In this document: piece by piece, positions 1 through 9,013 of the stretch
Numbering within the stretch: the first letter of the stretch is position 1
Layout of the letters: each line of letters begins with the position of its first letter
Source: an uncultured Oscillospiraceae bacterium
GTDB lineage: Bacteria; Bacillota; Clostridia; Oscillospirales; Oscillospiraceae
Reading direction: 5' to 3'
DNA: 39,797 nt
Assembly (NCBI GenBank): GCA_947624035.1
Contig: CANQIH010000003.1
Coordinates: 1 to 39,797, forward strand
Program-made: the position numbers and the translations under genes
The notes under the pieces: model-generated
What the model was told of the DNA's origin: nothing
The model's input: the letters and a program-made list of their open reading frames with translations, nothing else
Database searches by the model: none

Positions 1-989
1 CCGTAGCTGGTGCGGTATTTCTGCCGGCCCAGGAGCTTTATCAGCTCCGGGTGCAGGCCGTGCACGCCGGTCTCGAACACGGCGCGCTCGCCCTCGGCCT
101 TGATGGTGGCGTTGACCTCCTTCTGGGCCTTGGCGATCATCTCCTCGATGCGGGCGGGGTGGATGCGGCCGTCGGCGATGAGCTTTTCCAATGCCAGACG
201 GGCCACCTCCCGGCGCACCGGGTCGAAGCAGGAGACCGTGATGGCCTCCGGGGTGTCGTCGATGATGAGATCCACGCCCGTCAGGGTCTCGATGGACCGG
301 ATGTTCCGCCCCTCGCGACCGATGATGCGTCCCTTCATCTCGTCGTTGGGCAGATTCACCACGGACACGGTGACCTCGCTGGCGTGATCGGCGGCGCAGC
401 GCTGGATGGCCAGGGCGATGACCTCCCGGGCCCGCTCCTCGGCCTCCTCCTTGAACTGGGCCTCGATCTCACGGACCTTCACGGCCTGCTCGTGGGTGAC
501 CTCGCTGGCCAGCGAGTCGATGAGCAGGGCCTTGGCCTCCTCGACGGTATATCCCGATATGCGCTCCAGCTCCGCGAGCTGGGCCTGTTTGAGCTTTTCC
601 GCCTCCTCCTGCTGGGCCTCGACCTCGGAGATCTTCTTGGTGAGAAGCTCGTTTTTCCGGTCGATGGCGTCGGTCTTTTTGTCCAGGTGTTCTTCCTTCT
701 GCTGCAGGCGGTGCTCCTGCTTGGACAGCTCCGCCCGTCTCTCCTTGACCTCACGCTCGTATTCCGAGCGGTTTTTGTGTATCTCTTCTTTTGCCTCCAA
801 AAGCGCTTCGCGCTTCTTGCTCTCCGCGGATCTGATCGCTTCGTTCAATATCCGTTTCGCCTCTTCCTCGGCCGAGCCGATCTCCCGCTCGCCTACCCGC
901 TTGCGGTAGCTCATACCGGCTATGAAGGACGCGGCTGCTGCCACGACCACGCACACGACCGCCAGAAGAATGATCGACCATGTTGGCAT
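1..989 (-). CDS. rny: Ribonuclease Y (3' end cut by window edge)
   Basis: Missing from the ORF track because it has no stop inside the window. Reverse-strand reading from ATG at 989 gives [31 protein letters not shown] (N-terminal TM), a coiled coil, then KH-domain motif [47 protein letters not shown], typical of RNase Y. Confidence 0.95.
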   Translation of the reverse strand, partial: MPTWSIILLAVVCVVVAAAASFIAGMSYRKRVGEREIGSAEEEAKRILNEAIRSAESKKREALLEAKEEIHKNRSEYEREVKERRAELSKQEHRLQQKEEHLDKKTDAIDRKNELLTKKISEVEAQQEEAEKLKQAQLAELERISGYTVEEAKALLIDSLASEVTHEQAVKVREIEAQFKEEAEERAREVIALAIQRCAADHASEVTVSVVNLPNDEMKGRIIGREGRNIRSIETLTGVDLIIDDTPEAITVSCFDPVRREVARLALEKLIADGRIHPARIEEMIAKAQKEVNATIKAEGERAVFETGVHGLHPELIKLLGRQKYRTSY

Positions 990-1178
990 TGTAAGTATAC
1001 ACACCTCCTGTTCCTGTAGATTTTGAGTCACGGCGGGCATCAAGCGCCCAGTCCGATAAATCAAGGACGCAACAGCATGGATACACTTCTCCACACTGCA
1101 ACTAATACATTTTAATTCCAAACACTTTTTATGTCAAGCAAAACTGTTCACCGGTGGAGAACATTTTTGCGCAGAATG

Positions 1179-1206
1179 AAAACCGGCGTCGTATGACGCC
1201 GGTTTT
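1179..1206 (-). terminator. Intrinsic terminator after the 1225-2226 gene
   Basis: Perfect 12-bp stem AAAACCGGCGTC/GACGCCGGTTTT with 4-nt loop and T-run, just downstream of the minus-strand gene. Confidence 0.8.
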
Positions 1207-1224
1207 GTACCGTGATGCGGTATC

Positions 1225-2226
1225 TCATTCGTAGTTGCACAGCAGGAACATGGGCTTGACGGTGACCACCTCGTCGTACTCCTCCTGCTCCACCTGGACG
1301 GAGGAGTTGAGGGCTTTCAGGTCCTTTTTCATGACCTCGAAGGCCTGGTCCACGGTCTGGGCCCGGCCCTCCCGGAGCACCCGGATCATCCGCTGGAGGA
1401 CGATGGGGTGGGCGTACTGGCTGGGCACCGGGAAGTCGGGTCCGATGTACTTGGCCATGGCTGCCTTGGCGTCCTCCCAGGCCTGGTCGATGGCCTTTTT
1501 GTTGTTCTTGGCCGTGGGCAGCACCCGGGAGCCGGCGAAAAAGAACACGGCGGCCAGACCCAGCAGGGTGAAGTAGATGCCGGTGCGGTCGTGGGTCAGC
1601 AGGGCGTAGACGCCGTAGGCCGCGGCCAGGGCGCCGGCGATGACGATGGCCAGGGCCACCCACTTGTAGGCGGGGTTGGCCTGGTCGTTGCGGCGCTTCT
1701 CCTTGGCGGCCCGGGCCAGGCGGGTGGACCGGCCGGGGTCGTTCTCCAGCTGCTTTTTGGCCCGCTCCAGCTCGTCCCAGGCGGCCTGGGCCTGGGGGGT
1801 GAGCTCCTTCAGGTACCGGGCGGCCTCCCGGGCGGCCTTCTCCCGCAGGCGCCGCTCGGCCTCCACGCTGTGCAGGGGGATGCTGGGCCACTGCTTGCCG
1901 ATGTAGGCCAGCATGTCGTCCACGTCCTCCTCCCGCTTGAAGTTGCACTGCTTGACCTGGTTTTTATCGTACTCCACCACCAGGTAGGGGACCGAGGCGA
2001 ACACGCCCCGGCGGGTGAAGCCGCCGCGGCTCATGGCCACCCGCTTGAACACCCGCTTCACGGACTGGATGGGCACGTAATACCGCCGGTCAAAGTAGAA
2101 GCTGTTGAGGTACAGCGCCAGCTTTCCCACGCCGCAGGGGCCGTAGCGGAAGCAGGCCTTCTTGTCGGCCACCATATCGTCCTGGGGCAGGCTCACCTTG
2201 CCAAGCTGCTTGGGTTTGAAGATCAT
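1225..2226 (-). CDS. Hypothetical membrane protein, about 2 TM segments
   Basis: 333-aa ORF MIFKPKQLGKVSLPQDDMVADKK...; hydrophobic segments WVALAIVIAGALAAAYGVYALL and FTLLGLAAVFFFAGSRVL; no family recognised. Confidence 0.75.
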   Translation of the reverse strand: MIFKPKQLGKVSLPQDDMVADKKACFRYGPCGVGKLALYLNSFYFDRRYYVPIQSVKRVFKRVAMSRGGFTRRGVFASVPYLVVEYDKNQVKQCNFKREEDVDDMLAYIGKQWPSIPLHSVEAERRLREKAAREAARYLKELTPQAQAAWDELERAKKQLENDPGRSTRLARAAKEKRRNDQANPAYKWVALAIVIAGALAAAYGVYALLTHDRTGIYFTLLGLAAVFFFAGSRVLPTAKNNKKAIDQAWEDAKAAMAKYIGPDFPVPSQYAHPIVLQRMIRVLREGRAQTVDQAFEVMKKDLKALNSSVQVEQEEYDEVVTVKPMFLLCNYE

Positions 2227-2248
2227 GGAAATTCCCTCCCATATGGGA

Positions 2249-2277
2249 ACGGCGGAGGGGCGATGCCCCTCCGCCGT
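2249..2277 (-). terminator. Strong intergenic hairpin between the CstA gene and the 1225-2226 gene
   Basis: Perfect 13-bp stem ACGGCGGAGGGGC/GCCCCTCCGCCGT with 3-nt loop; no clear T-tract, so terminator or processing hairpin. Confidence 0.5.
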
Positions 2278-2292
2278 GAGGTATGCTGCGTT

Positions 2293-3762
2293 TTACTTCG
2301 CCACAGCGGCGTTCTTGGCCTTGTTGGCGGAGAACATGAAGATGCCGAAGAACACGATGGCGGCCACGATGCCCACGGGGTAGGCGATCTTGGTGCTCAG
2401 GTTCAGGCACTCCTTGCCGGCGCAGAAGTAGGTGATGGACACCGCGCTCATGAAGGTGGCGGGGATGGCGGTGATCCAGTAGTTTTTCTTCTCCTTCACC
2501 AGGAACATGGACGCGGCCCACAGCACGATCATGGCCAGGGTCTGGTTGGTCCAGGAGAAGTAACGCCAGATGACCTGATAGCTGAACCAGCCAAGGCTGT
2601 TGCCGATGCCCAGGAAAGCGCCCACGCCCAGCACGGGGATGCAGAGGTACAGGCGGTTGAGCATCTTGCCCTGGTCGATGTGGAACCAGTCGGCCAGCAC
2701 CAGACGGGCGGAGCGGAAGGCCGTATCGCCGGAGGTGATGGGGCAGGCCACGACGCCCAGCATCGCCAGGACGATGCCGATGCCGCCCAGGGTCTTGGAG
2801 CAGACGTCGTACACAGCGGCGGGCTGGCCGGCGGCGATGATCTCGTTCAGGCCGGTGGACAGGCCGTCGGTGAGCTCATACAGGGAGCAGCCGGCAGCGG
2901 CCCACACCAGGGCGATGACGCCCTCGGCCACCATGGCGCCGTAGAACACGAAGTGGCCCTGATGCTCGTTTTTCATGCAGCGGGCCATCAGAGGGCTCTG
3001 GGTGGAGTGGAAGCCGGAAATGGCGCCGCAGGCCACGGTGATGAACATGAAGGACCACACCGGGGTGCCGGCGGGATGATGGTTATAGAAGTTGGACCAG
3101 ATCTCGGGGATGGTGAATTCCGAATGAGTAAAAATGCCGATGGCCACGCCGAAGGCCATGACGATGAGGCAGATGCCGAACAGGGGATAGATCTTGCCGA
3201 TGATCTTGTCGATGGAGATGAAGGTGGCGATGAAGTAGTAGACCAGGATGAGGATCAGCCAGAACATGGTGTTGGCAAAGAGGCCGCTGCCGCCGCTCTC
3301 GGTGATGAGCTTCACCAGGATGCCGGCGGGGCCCACGGCGAACACGGTGCCGACCATGATGAGCAGGACCACGTTGAACACGCGCATGACGTTCTTCATG
3401 AAGCCGCCCAGATAGATGCCGGTGACCTCGGAGATGGAGGCGCCGCCGTTGCGCTCGCTCATCATGCCGGAGAAGTAGTCATGCACAGCGCCGGCGAAGA
3501 TGGTGCCGAAGGTGATCCACAGGAACACGATAGGTCCCCAGAGAGCGCCCTGGAGCGCACCGAAGATGGGGCCCAGACCGGCGATGTTCAGCAGCTGGAT
3601 CATAAACAGCCGCCACTGCGGCAGGACAACGTAGTCAACGCCGTCGTTGATCTTGACAGCCGGGGTCTCCCGGTCGTCAGGCGCGAAGGTGTTCTCCACG
3701 ACCTTGCCGTAGGTGAAATAACCGCCAATCAGGAGCGCGAGACATAGAAAGAAACTGATCAT
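2293..3762 (-). CDS. cstA: CstA-family carbon starvation protein / peptide or pyruvate carrier
   Basis: 489-aa polytopic protein with CstA-type segments (GLGPIFGALQGALWGPIVFLWITFGTIFAGAVHDYFSGMMSERNGG; GAISGFHSTQSPLMARCMKNE; PITSGDTAFRSARLVLAD). Confidence 0.92.
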   Translation of the reverse strand: MISFFLCLALLIGGYFTYGKVVENTFAPDDRETPAVKINDGVDYVVLPQWRLFMIQLLNIAGLGPIFGALQGALWGPIVFLWITFGTIFAGAVHDYFSGMMSERNGGASISEVTGIYLGGFMKNVMRVFNVVLLIMVGTVFAVGPAGILVKLITESGGSGLFANTMFWLILILVYYFIATFISIDKIIGKIYPLFGICLIVMAFGVAIGIFTHSEFTIPEIWSNFYNHHPAGTPVWSFMFITVACGAISGFHSTQSPLMARCMKNEHQGHFVFYGAMVAEGVIALVWAAAGCSLYELTDGLSTGLNEIIAAGQPAAVYDVCSKTLGGIGIVLAMLGVVACPITSGDTAFRSARLVLADWFHIDQGKMLNRLYLCIPVLGVGAFLGIGNSLGWFSYQVIWRYFSWTNQTLAMIVLWAASMFLVKEKKNYWITAIPATFMSAVSITYFCAGKECLNLSTKIAYPVGIVAAIVFFGIFMFSANKAKNAAVAK

Positions 3763-3835
3763 TTGGGTATTCCTCCCTCACAAAAGTTGTCTCGGACAGC
3801 CGTCGCCGAAAAGCGGCCATCTTTGATTCGGCCAT

Positions 3836-3864
3836 ATTCTACCACCGGCAAATCACGATGTAAA
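3836..3864 (-). promoter_or_regulatory. Sigma-A type promoter of the CstA gene
   Basis: Reverse strand TTTACA - 17 bp - TAGAAT. Confidence 0.65.
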
Positions 3865-3989
3865 GCGTTTTCGTCAATTTTTTTAAGTACATTTTTGGCC
3901 CGTTCAAGGGGGTATTTATCGGCCCTGACAATAGACGAAAATGGGCCCGGGAAAGGGGGGGGCGGGGGAGGCTTGAAGTCACCACCGGC

Positions 3990-4137
3990 CTCCTTGCCTC
4001 CCCTGTGTAAGGGGAGGGGGACCGCGCTTGCGCAGTGGAAGGGTTGTTACCAGTCTTGGATATTTACCCAGCTTGGTAACAATCCCCCCTGGCCGTCCTT
4101 TGGGCGGCCTTCCCCCCTTTGCACAAGGGGGGCTTTA
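3990..4137. repeat. Hairpin-rich intergenic repeat, family A copy 1
   Basis: GCCTCCCCTGTGTAAGGGGAGG...GGTTGTTACCAGT...CCCAGCTTGGTAACAATCCCCC...TTTGCACAAGGGGGG; shares order and core with 15899-16044. Confidence 0.7.
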
Positions 4138-4198
4138 TTTAGCCTGGCAGTCAACCAAAATAAAGCGCCGCGCCGGGGACCGGCGCGGCACATTTTGT

Positions 4199-4939
4199 TC
4201 ACAGCTCGATATTTGAGAAGAAATAGGGCAGCTGCTTGCGCCACCAGGGCCAGTCGTGGTTCACGTCCGGGCCCCACTGGTCCACCCAGGCGGGGACGTT
4301 CTTGTCCAGCAATATCCGGTCCATCCGCCGGGCCTGGTCCAGCATGTAGTCGTCCCAGGCGCCCTGACCGGCGCAGATGACGATCTGGCTATGGCGGTAC
4401 AGGTCCAGCCAGGGGTGGTCCGCCGGCATGTTGGGCAGGAAGTCCAGGGGGGAGTTGGCGTAGGTCAGGTCGTCGTGGTAGTCCCCGAAGAAGTAGCGGG
4501 TGTCGAAGAGGCCGCTGAGGGAGATCATGGTGTCGAACAGGTCCGGCCGCCGGAAGAAGAAGTTGCCCGCGTGGAGGCCGCCCATGCTGCAGCCGGTGGT
4601 CATGGCCTTCTTGTTCCTATCCCCGCCCAGCTCGTACACCCGGGGCAGCAGCTCGTCGGTGACGTAGGCGAACCAGCGCTCCTGGAGCTCCAGCCGCTGC
4701 CGGGGGTCGCCGTGGCTGGACCAGGTCTCGCCGTCGATGGCGTCCACGCCCACCACCATGACCTGGCCGTTTTCCACCCAGCGGGCGATGGTGTCCACCA
4801 TGCCGTAGTTCTCAAAGTCGAAGAACCGTCCGTCCTGGGGCGGGAAGGCCAGGCAGGGCTTTCCGCCGTCGCCGTAGAGCTTGAACTCCATGTCCCGGCC
4901 CAGGATGTGGCTGTATTCCTTGAAATAGCGTGTGTTCAT
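4199..4939 (-). CDS. Alpha/beta-hydrolase esterase (esterase D / PF00756-like)
   Basis: 246 aa; nucleophile motif GCSMGGLHAG, FFFRRPDLFDTMISLSGLFD, C-terminal NHDWPWWRKQLPYFF. Confidence 0.85.
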   Translation of the reverse strand: MNTRYFKEYSHILGRDMEFKLYGDGGKPCLAFPPQDGRFFDFENYGMVDTIARWVENGQVMVVGVDAIDGETWSSHGDPRQRLELQERWFAYVTDELLPRVYELGGDRNKKAMTTGCSMGGLHAGNFFFRRPDLFDTMISLSGLFDTRYFFGDYHDDLTYANSPLDFLPNMPADHPWLDLYRHSQIVICAGQGAWDDYMLDQARRMDRILLDKNVPAWVDQWGPDVNHDWPWWRKQLPYFFSNIEL

Positions 4940-4948
4940 ATGTCCTCC

Positions 4949-6139
4949 TTATGCCCGCTCCAGCACGAAGCGGATGAAGTCCTTGGCCTCCTGCTCCGTA
5001 CCGGCGTGGACGGTGTACATCTGGTTGCCCATGGCGTCGGCCAGGGCGTCCGGCATCCGCTCGCACATGGCCATCTGGCCGCCGTAGCGCGCCAGCACCT
5101 CCTCGTGGCTGTGGACGTAGGCCTTGCCGTCCCGGCGGCTGGCGTAGGCGCAGAAGTGGTCGCCGCCGTTCGCCGGCAGGCGGCGCTCATCGAAGGCAAC
5201 CATGTCCGCCCAGATCTGGTAGATGTCCGTGCTGTGGGCGAAGTTTATCATGTCCGGGGTGTAGCCGCCGGCGGGGCGCATGTTGACCTCCAGGCCCACG
5301 AAGTCACCCACGCCGCCCAGGCCGGGCTTGGCCTTGGTGAGCTGGAAGAACTCCAGGTGGATGAACCGGCGCTGGGCGCCGAAGGCCTTGGCGGTGCGCC
5401 GGCCCATGTCCGCCAGGGCGGGGGGCACCGTGTCGCCCACGTAGTAGGCCAGGTCCCCCTCCTCGTTCACGATGTCCGCGATGGAGGGCGGGAAGATGGC
5501 CGAGGACTCGATGAGGGGCTCACACCGGGAGTCCATCACCGCGTCGTAGGAGCGGATGTCGCCGAAGATGAACTCCTCCATGACGTAGGGCTCCGACGGC
5601 TTGTCCGCGAAGAAGGCGGCCAGGTCCGCGTCGTTTTCCAGCTTCCAGGTGTGGGACGCGCCCACGCCCACGTCGGGCTTCACGATGACGGGATAGCCCA
5701 CCTCACCGATGAACGCCTGGGCGGCGGCCAGGTCCGTGACCTTGTGGCACCGGGCGGTGGGGACCCCGGCCTGGGCGTAGTAGGCCTTCATGCCGGACTT
5801 GCTCTTGAAGGCGGCCACGGCCTGGGTGTCCACGCCGGTGGTGATGTGGAAATCCGTGCGCAGCCGGGCGTCCTGCTCCAGCCAGTACTCGTTGTTGGAC
5901 TCCAGCCAGTCGATCTTGCCGTACTTGAAGGAGAAGAAGGCCACCGCCCGGAACACCTGGTCGTAGTCCTCCAGGGTGTCCACCTTATAATACTCGGTGA
6001 GGGCGCCCTTCACGCAGTCCTCCAGGCCGTCGTAGGGGCAGTCGCCCACCCCCAGCACGTTCACGCCGTTGCGGCGCAGCCTATCGCAGAAGTTCCAGTA
6101 TGTACGGGGGAAATGGGGAGAGATGAACACAAAATTCAT
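4949..6139 (-). CDS. ATP-grasp domain protein (amino-acid/peptide ligase-like)
   Basis: 396 aa; SKSGMKAYYAQAGVPTARCHKV, GYPVIVKPDVGVGASHTWKL, EPYVMEEFIFGD, FVGLEVNMRPAGGYTPDMINFAHSTD are ATP-grasp landmarks. Confidence 0.88.
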   Translation of the reverse strand: MNFVFISPHFPRTYWNFCDRLRRNGVNVLGVGDCPYDGLEDCVKGALTEYYKVDTLEDYDQVFRAVAFFSFKYGKIDWLESNNEYWLEQDARLRTDFHITTGVDTQAVAAFKSKSGMKAYYAQAGVPTARCHKVTDLAAAQAFIGEVGYPVIVKPDVGVGASHTWKLENDADLAAFFADKPSEPYVMEEFIFGDIRSYDAVMDSRCEPLIESSAIFPPSIADIVNEEGDLAYYVGDTVPPALADMGRRTAKAFGAQRRFIHLEFFQLTKAKPGLGGVGDFVGLEVNMRPAGGYTPDMINFAHSTDIYQIWADMVAFDERRLPANGGDHFCAYASRRDGKAYVHSHEEVLARYGGQMAMCERMPDALADAMGNQMYTVHAGTEQEAKDFIRFVLERA

Positions 6140-6182
6140 GATCGCATCTTCTTTCCGTGTGATGTAGGGCCATAACGGCCCT

Positions 6183-6211
6183 ATTATAGTCAGTTCTCTT
6201 TCGATTTACAA
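6183..6211 (-). promoter_or_regulatory. Promoter of the ATP-grasp/esterase unit
   Basis: Reverse strand TTGTAA - 17 bp - TATAAT; 7-bp inverted repeat TAGGGCC/GGCCCTA (6165-6183) immediately downstream. Confidence 0.75.
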
Positions 6212-6215
6212 GGGC

Positions 6216-6245
6216 AAAAACCGGGCCCGGGGCGCTGGCCCCGGG
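6216..6245 (-). terminator. Terminator after dapH
   Basis: Stem CCCGGGGC/GCCCCGGG followed shortly by TTTTT on the reverse strand. Confidence 0.6.
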
Positions 6246-6257
6246 CGGGTATAGGTC

Positions 6258-6968
6258 TCAAATGCTGCGCAGGGCGTCCACCAGGGCGGTCTTGGCGTCG
6301 GTCTTATCGTCCCGGTACTTCACGATGCGGGCGGGGTTGCCCGCCACAACGGCGTTCTCCGGCACGTCCTCCAGCACCACGGCCCCGGCGGCCACCACGG
6401 CGTTGCGGCCGATGTGTACCCCCTCGATGACCACGGCGTTGGCGCCCACCAGCACCCCGTCCTCCACGATGACGGGCGTGGCGGAGGGGGGCTCGATGAC
6501 CCCGGCCAGCACGGCCCCGGCCCCGATGTGGCAGTGGGCGCCCACGGTGGCCCGGCCGCCCAGCACGGCGCCCATGTCGATCATGGTGCCCTCGCCCACC
6601 ACGGCGCCGATGTTCACCACGGCGCCCATCATGACGATGGCGCCGGGACCGATATCCACCTTCTCCCGGATGACGGCGCCGGGCTCGATGCGGGCGGGGA
6701 CGGCCCTCATGTCCAGCAGGGGCACGCCGGAGTTGCGCCGGTCGTTCTCCACAACGAGGTCCGTGATGCGCCCGGCGTTGGCCTCCAGGATGGGGCCCAG
6801 CTGAGCCCAGTCCCCGAAGACGGTGAAGCTGCCGCCGCCGTTTTCGTCCCGGCTGCCGAATACCTTGGCGGCGCCGAAGTCCACGGGGCCGGCGGTGTTC
6901 ACGTATACCTTCACCGGCGTCTTTTTCTCAGAACCGGCGATATAGTCGATGATCTCCTGGGCGTTCAT
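6258..6968 (-). CDS. dapH: 2,3,4,5-tetrahydropyridine-2,6-dicarboxylate N-acetyltransferase
   Basis: 236 aa with left-handed beta-helix hexapeptide repeats ([47 protein letters not shown]) next to dapB/dapA. Confidence 0.95.
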   Translation of the reverse strand: MNAQEIIDYIAGSEKKTPVKVYVNTAGPVDFGAAKVFGSRDENGGGSFTVFGDWAQLGPILEANAGRITDLVVENDRRNSGVPLLDMRAVPARIEPGAVIREKVDIGPGAIVMMGAVVNIGAVVGEGTMIDMGAVLGGRATVGAHCHIGAGAVLAGVIEPPSATPVIVEDGVLVGANAVVIEGVHIGRNAVVAAGAVVLEDVPENAVVAGNPARIVKYRDDKTDAKTALVDALRSI

Positions 6969-6978
6969 AGTGTCCTCC

Positions 6979-7701
6979 TCACTCTCCGAACAGCAGCGTC
7001 TGCATGTCGTAATAGCCCTTGGGCATGGCCGCCAGCCGGTGGACCATGTTCAGAGCGCCGTTCACGAATATCTGGCGGCTGGCCGCCCGGTGGGTGAACT
7101 CCAGCTCCTCGTCCGGACCCAGGAAGTAGACCGTGTGGGTCCCGGCCACGGTGCCGCCCCGGAGGGCGTGGACGCCCACCTCGTGCTTCGTGCGCTCACC
7201 GGTACGGCCCTCCCGGCCGTACACAGGCGTCAGGGCGTGGTCCGGGTCCACGGCCACCAGCAGGAGCTTGGCGGTGCCGCTGGGGGCGTCGGCCTTGCGG
7301 CCGTGGTGGGCCTCGGTGATCTCGATGTCGAAGTCCTCGCCCAATGCCCCAGCGGCGGTCCGCAGAGCGCGGTACAGCACCGCCACACCCAGGGAGAAGT
7401 TGGCGGACCACATCACAGGCGCGGCCTCGCCCAAAGAGCGGATCTGCTCCAGCTGCTCCGGGCTGTAGCCCGTGACGCCGGAGAGAAGGGGCGTGCCGGT
7501 GCGGCGCACGTAGGCCGCCACGGTGTCCAGGGCCCCGGGCTGGGAGAAGTCGATCACGGCGTCCGCGGCGGACGCGTCCAGCCGGTCCAGGCCCTCCAGG
7601 TCCTCCCGGCCGAAAGCGGCCGCGATGCTGTCGCCATTGGCCTCGGCGGTCTGGCGGATGAGGCTGCCCATGCGGCCCCGGCCGATCAGGATGAATCTCA
7701 C
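6979..7701 (-). CDS. dapB: 4-hydroxy-tetrahydrodipicolinate reductase
   Basis: GTG start at 7701 overlaps the dapA stop; [17 protein letters not shown] Rossmann start, [28 protein letters not shown]. Confidence 0.94.
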   Translation of the reverse strand: MRFILIGRGRMGSLIRQTAEANGDSIAAAFGREDLEGLDRLDASAADAVIDFSQPGALDTVAAYVRRTGTPLLSGVTGYSPEQLEQIRSLGEAAPVMWSANFSLGVAVLYRALRTAAGALGEDFDIEITEAHHGRKADAPSGTAKLLLVAVDPDHALTPVYGREGRTGERTKHEVGVHALRGGTVAGTHTVYFLGPDEELEFTHRAASRQIFVNGALNMVHRLAAMPKGYYDMQTLLFGE

Positions 7702-8585
7702 AGCAGTCCCGCCTCCTCCAGGGTGGCCCGCAGCTTCTCCTCGTTGGCGGGGGCCATGTCGCACAGGGGCAGGCGCATGGGGCCCACGTCCAGGCCCATC
7801 ATGTTCATGGCCGCCTTCACGGGGATGGGGTTGACCTCGATGAACAGGTCGTTCATGAGCTGCAGGTACTTCAGGTGGTTGGCCAGTGCCTCCGCGCGGC
7901 GGCCCTGGGCGTAGTCGGTGACGATCTGGTGGCACATGGCGGGCATCACGTTCGCGAACACGGAGATGACGCCGCTGCCGCCCACGGACATGATGGGCAG
8001 GGTGATGTCGTCGTTGCCGGAGTACATGGCGAAGTCCGGCCCCAGGAACCGGGCGACCTTCATGGCGTAGCTCATGTCGCCGCTGGCCTCCTTGATGCCG
8101 CAGATGTGCTCATGGCGGCTGAGCTTCTCCACCACGGACACGGGGATGGAGCAGCCGGTGCGGCCCGGGACGTTGTAGAGAAGGCAGGGGATGTTCACCT
8201 TGTCCGCCGTCTCGGCGAAGTGGCGGTACATGCCCTCGGGGTTGGCCTTGTTGTAGTAGGGGGCGATGAGCAGCAGCGCGTCCGCGCCCATGCTCTCGTA
8301 GAGCAGGCTCATCTTCTGCTGGGTGGCGGTGCAGTTGGAGCCGCTGCCCACGATGACCGGCACCCGGCCGTCCACCACACGGATGGTGTGCTCCACCACG
8401 GTGGTGTCCTCCTCGTGGCTCATGGTGGGGTACTCGCCGGTGGTGCCCAGGGTCAGGATGGCGTCGGTGCCCTCCCGGATCTGGCGCTCGATGAGCTCCG
8501 TCAGCACCGCGAAGTTGACGCTGCCGTCCTCATGGAAGGGGGTGATCATGGCCACGATGGACCCGACCTGATTTTGGAACTTCAT
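7698..8585 (-). CDS. dapA: 4-hydroxy-tetrahydrodipicolinate synthase
   Basis: MKFQNQVGSIVAMITPFHEDGSVNF, LGTTGEYPTMSHEE, APYYNKANPEGMYRHF, LYNVPGRTGCSI, CGIKEASGD, YSGNDD. Confidence 0.97.
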   Translation of the reverse strand: MKFQNQVGSIVAMITPFHEDGSVNFAVLTELIERQIREGTDAILTLGTTGEYPTMSHEEDTTVVEHTIRVVDGRVPVIVGSGSNCTATQQKMSLLYESMGADALLLIAPYYNKANPEGMYRHFAETADKVNIPCLLYNVPGRTGCSIPVSVVEKLSRHEHICGIKEASGDMSYAMKVARFLGPDFAMYSGNDDITLPIMSVGGSGVISVFANVMPAMCHQIVTDYAQGRRAEALANHLKYLQLMNDLFIEVNPIPVKAAMNMMGLDVGPMRLPLCDMAPANEEKLRATLEEAGLL

Positions 8586-8624
8586 GTTGTGTTTCCTCCA
8601 AATCGTTTTTTGTGCATAGACGCG

Positions 8625-8654
8625 AAAAAACGGCAGAGGAGCACGTCTCTGCCG
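8625..8654 (-). terminator. Riboswitch expression-platform terminator upstream of dapA
   Basis: Reverse strand CGGCAGAGACGTGCTCCTCTGCCGTTTTTT: hairpin followed by T6. Confidence 0.85.
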
Positions 8655-8697
8655 CAGGACCGCCGCGTTTATGCGGAGGTATATCGTTCTGCAAGCG

Positions 8698-8858
8698 GAT
8701 AGCGCTCCCGCAGCGGTTTGCCGCGGACAGTCCCGCGCGTATTCCACGCGGGCCCACCCCTCCGCCATACCTGGCGGAGAAGTTCGGCGGAATTGCTTCC
8801 TCCCCCGATCACGGCCTGTCAGCTCCCGGAGGGTTCGTCGCATCCGCGCCTCTATCAC
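8698..8858 (-). promoter_or_regulatory. Lysine riboswitch (L-box) controlling dapA-dapB-dapH
   Basis: Reverse strand GATAGAGGCGCGGATG...GGGGGAGGAAGCAATTCCGCCGAA...GGGACTGTCCGC...GGGAGCGCTATC; matches L-box landmarks (GATAGAGGnGCG, GCCGAA, CTGTC, closing GCTATC). Confidence 0.92.
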
Positions 8859-8864
8859 GGGGCC

Positions 8865-8893
8865 ATTATAGCACCAAGTTCCCAGGGACACAA
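8865..8893 (-). promoter_or_regulatory. Promoter of the dap operon
   Basis: Reverse strand TTGTGT - 17 bp - TATAAT just upstream of the L-box. Confidence 0.75.
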
Positions 8894-9013
8894 GGGGCGC
8901 AGGCAGATTTCATCATTTAAATCAGATTTTGCCCCCGCCGGGGCCTGTTTTTATAGATAATAGCCAGCGATTGTGATATGATGATGAAAATGCGCGCAAA
9001 AGGAGCTGATGGC

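Noticed and set aside
1408-3747. Very long ORFs opposite real genes (e.g. 1408-3747 +, 4256-6175 +, 10516-11646 +, 13949-15718 -, 24350-26554 +, 26431-27627 +, 32667-34505 -)
   Set aside because: They mirror strongly supported genes on the other strand and are low-complexity (Gly/Val/His/Asp/Leu-rich), as expected from antisense reading of GC-rich codons; no family motifs.
3763-4380. 205-aa ORF 3763-4380 and 76-aa ORF 4047-4277
   Set aside because: Cover the cstA promoter and family A repeat; no coding evidence.
4199-8585. ATP-grasp and esterase genes as part of the lysine-riboswitch operon
   Set aside because: A terminator-like hairpin follows dapH and a separate TTGTAA-17-TATAAT promoter precedes the ATP-grasp gene, so direct lysine control is not supported.
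8586-8891. N-terminal extension of DapA in the 397-aa ORF
   Set aside because: This DNA is the lysine riboswitch and its terminator; DapA starts at 8585 after a good RBS.
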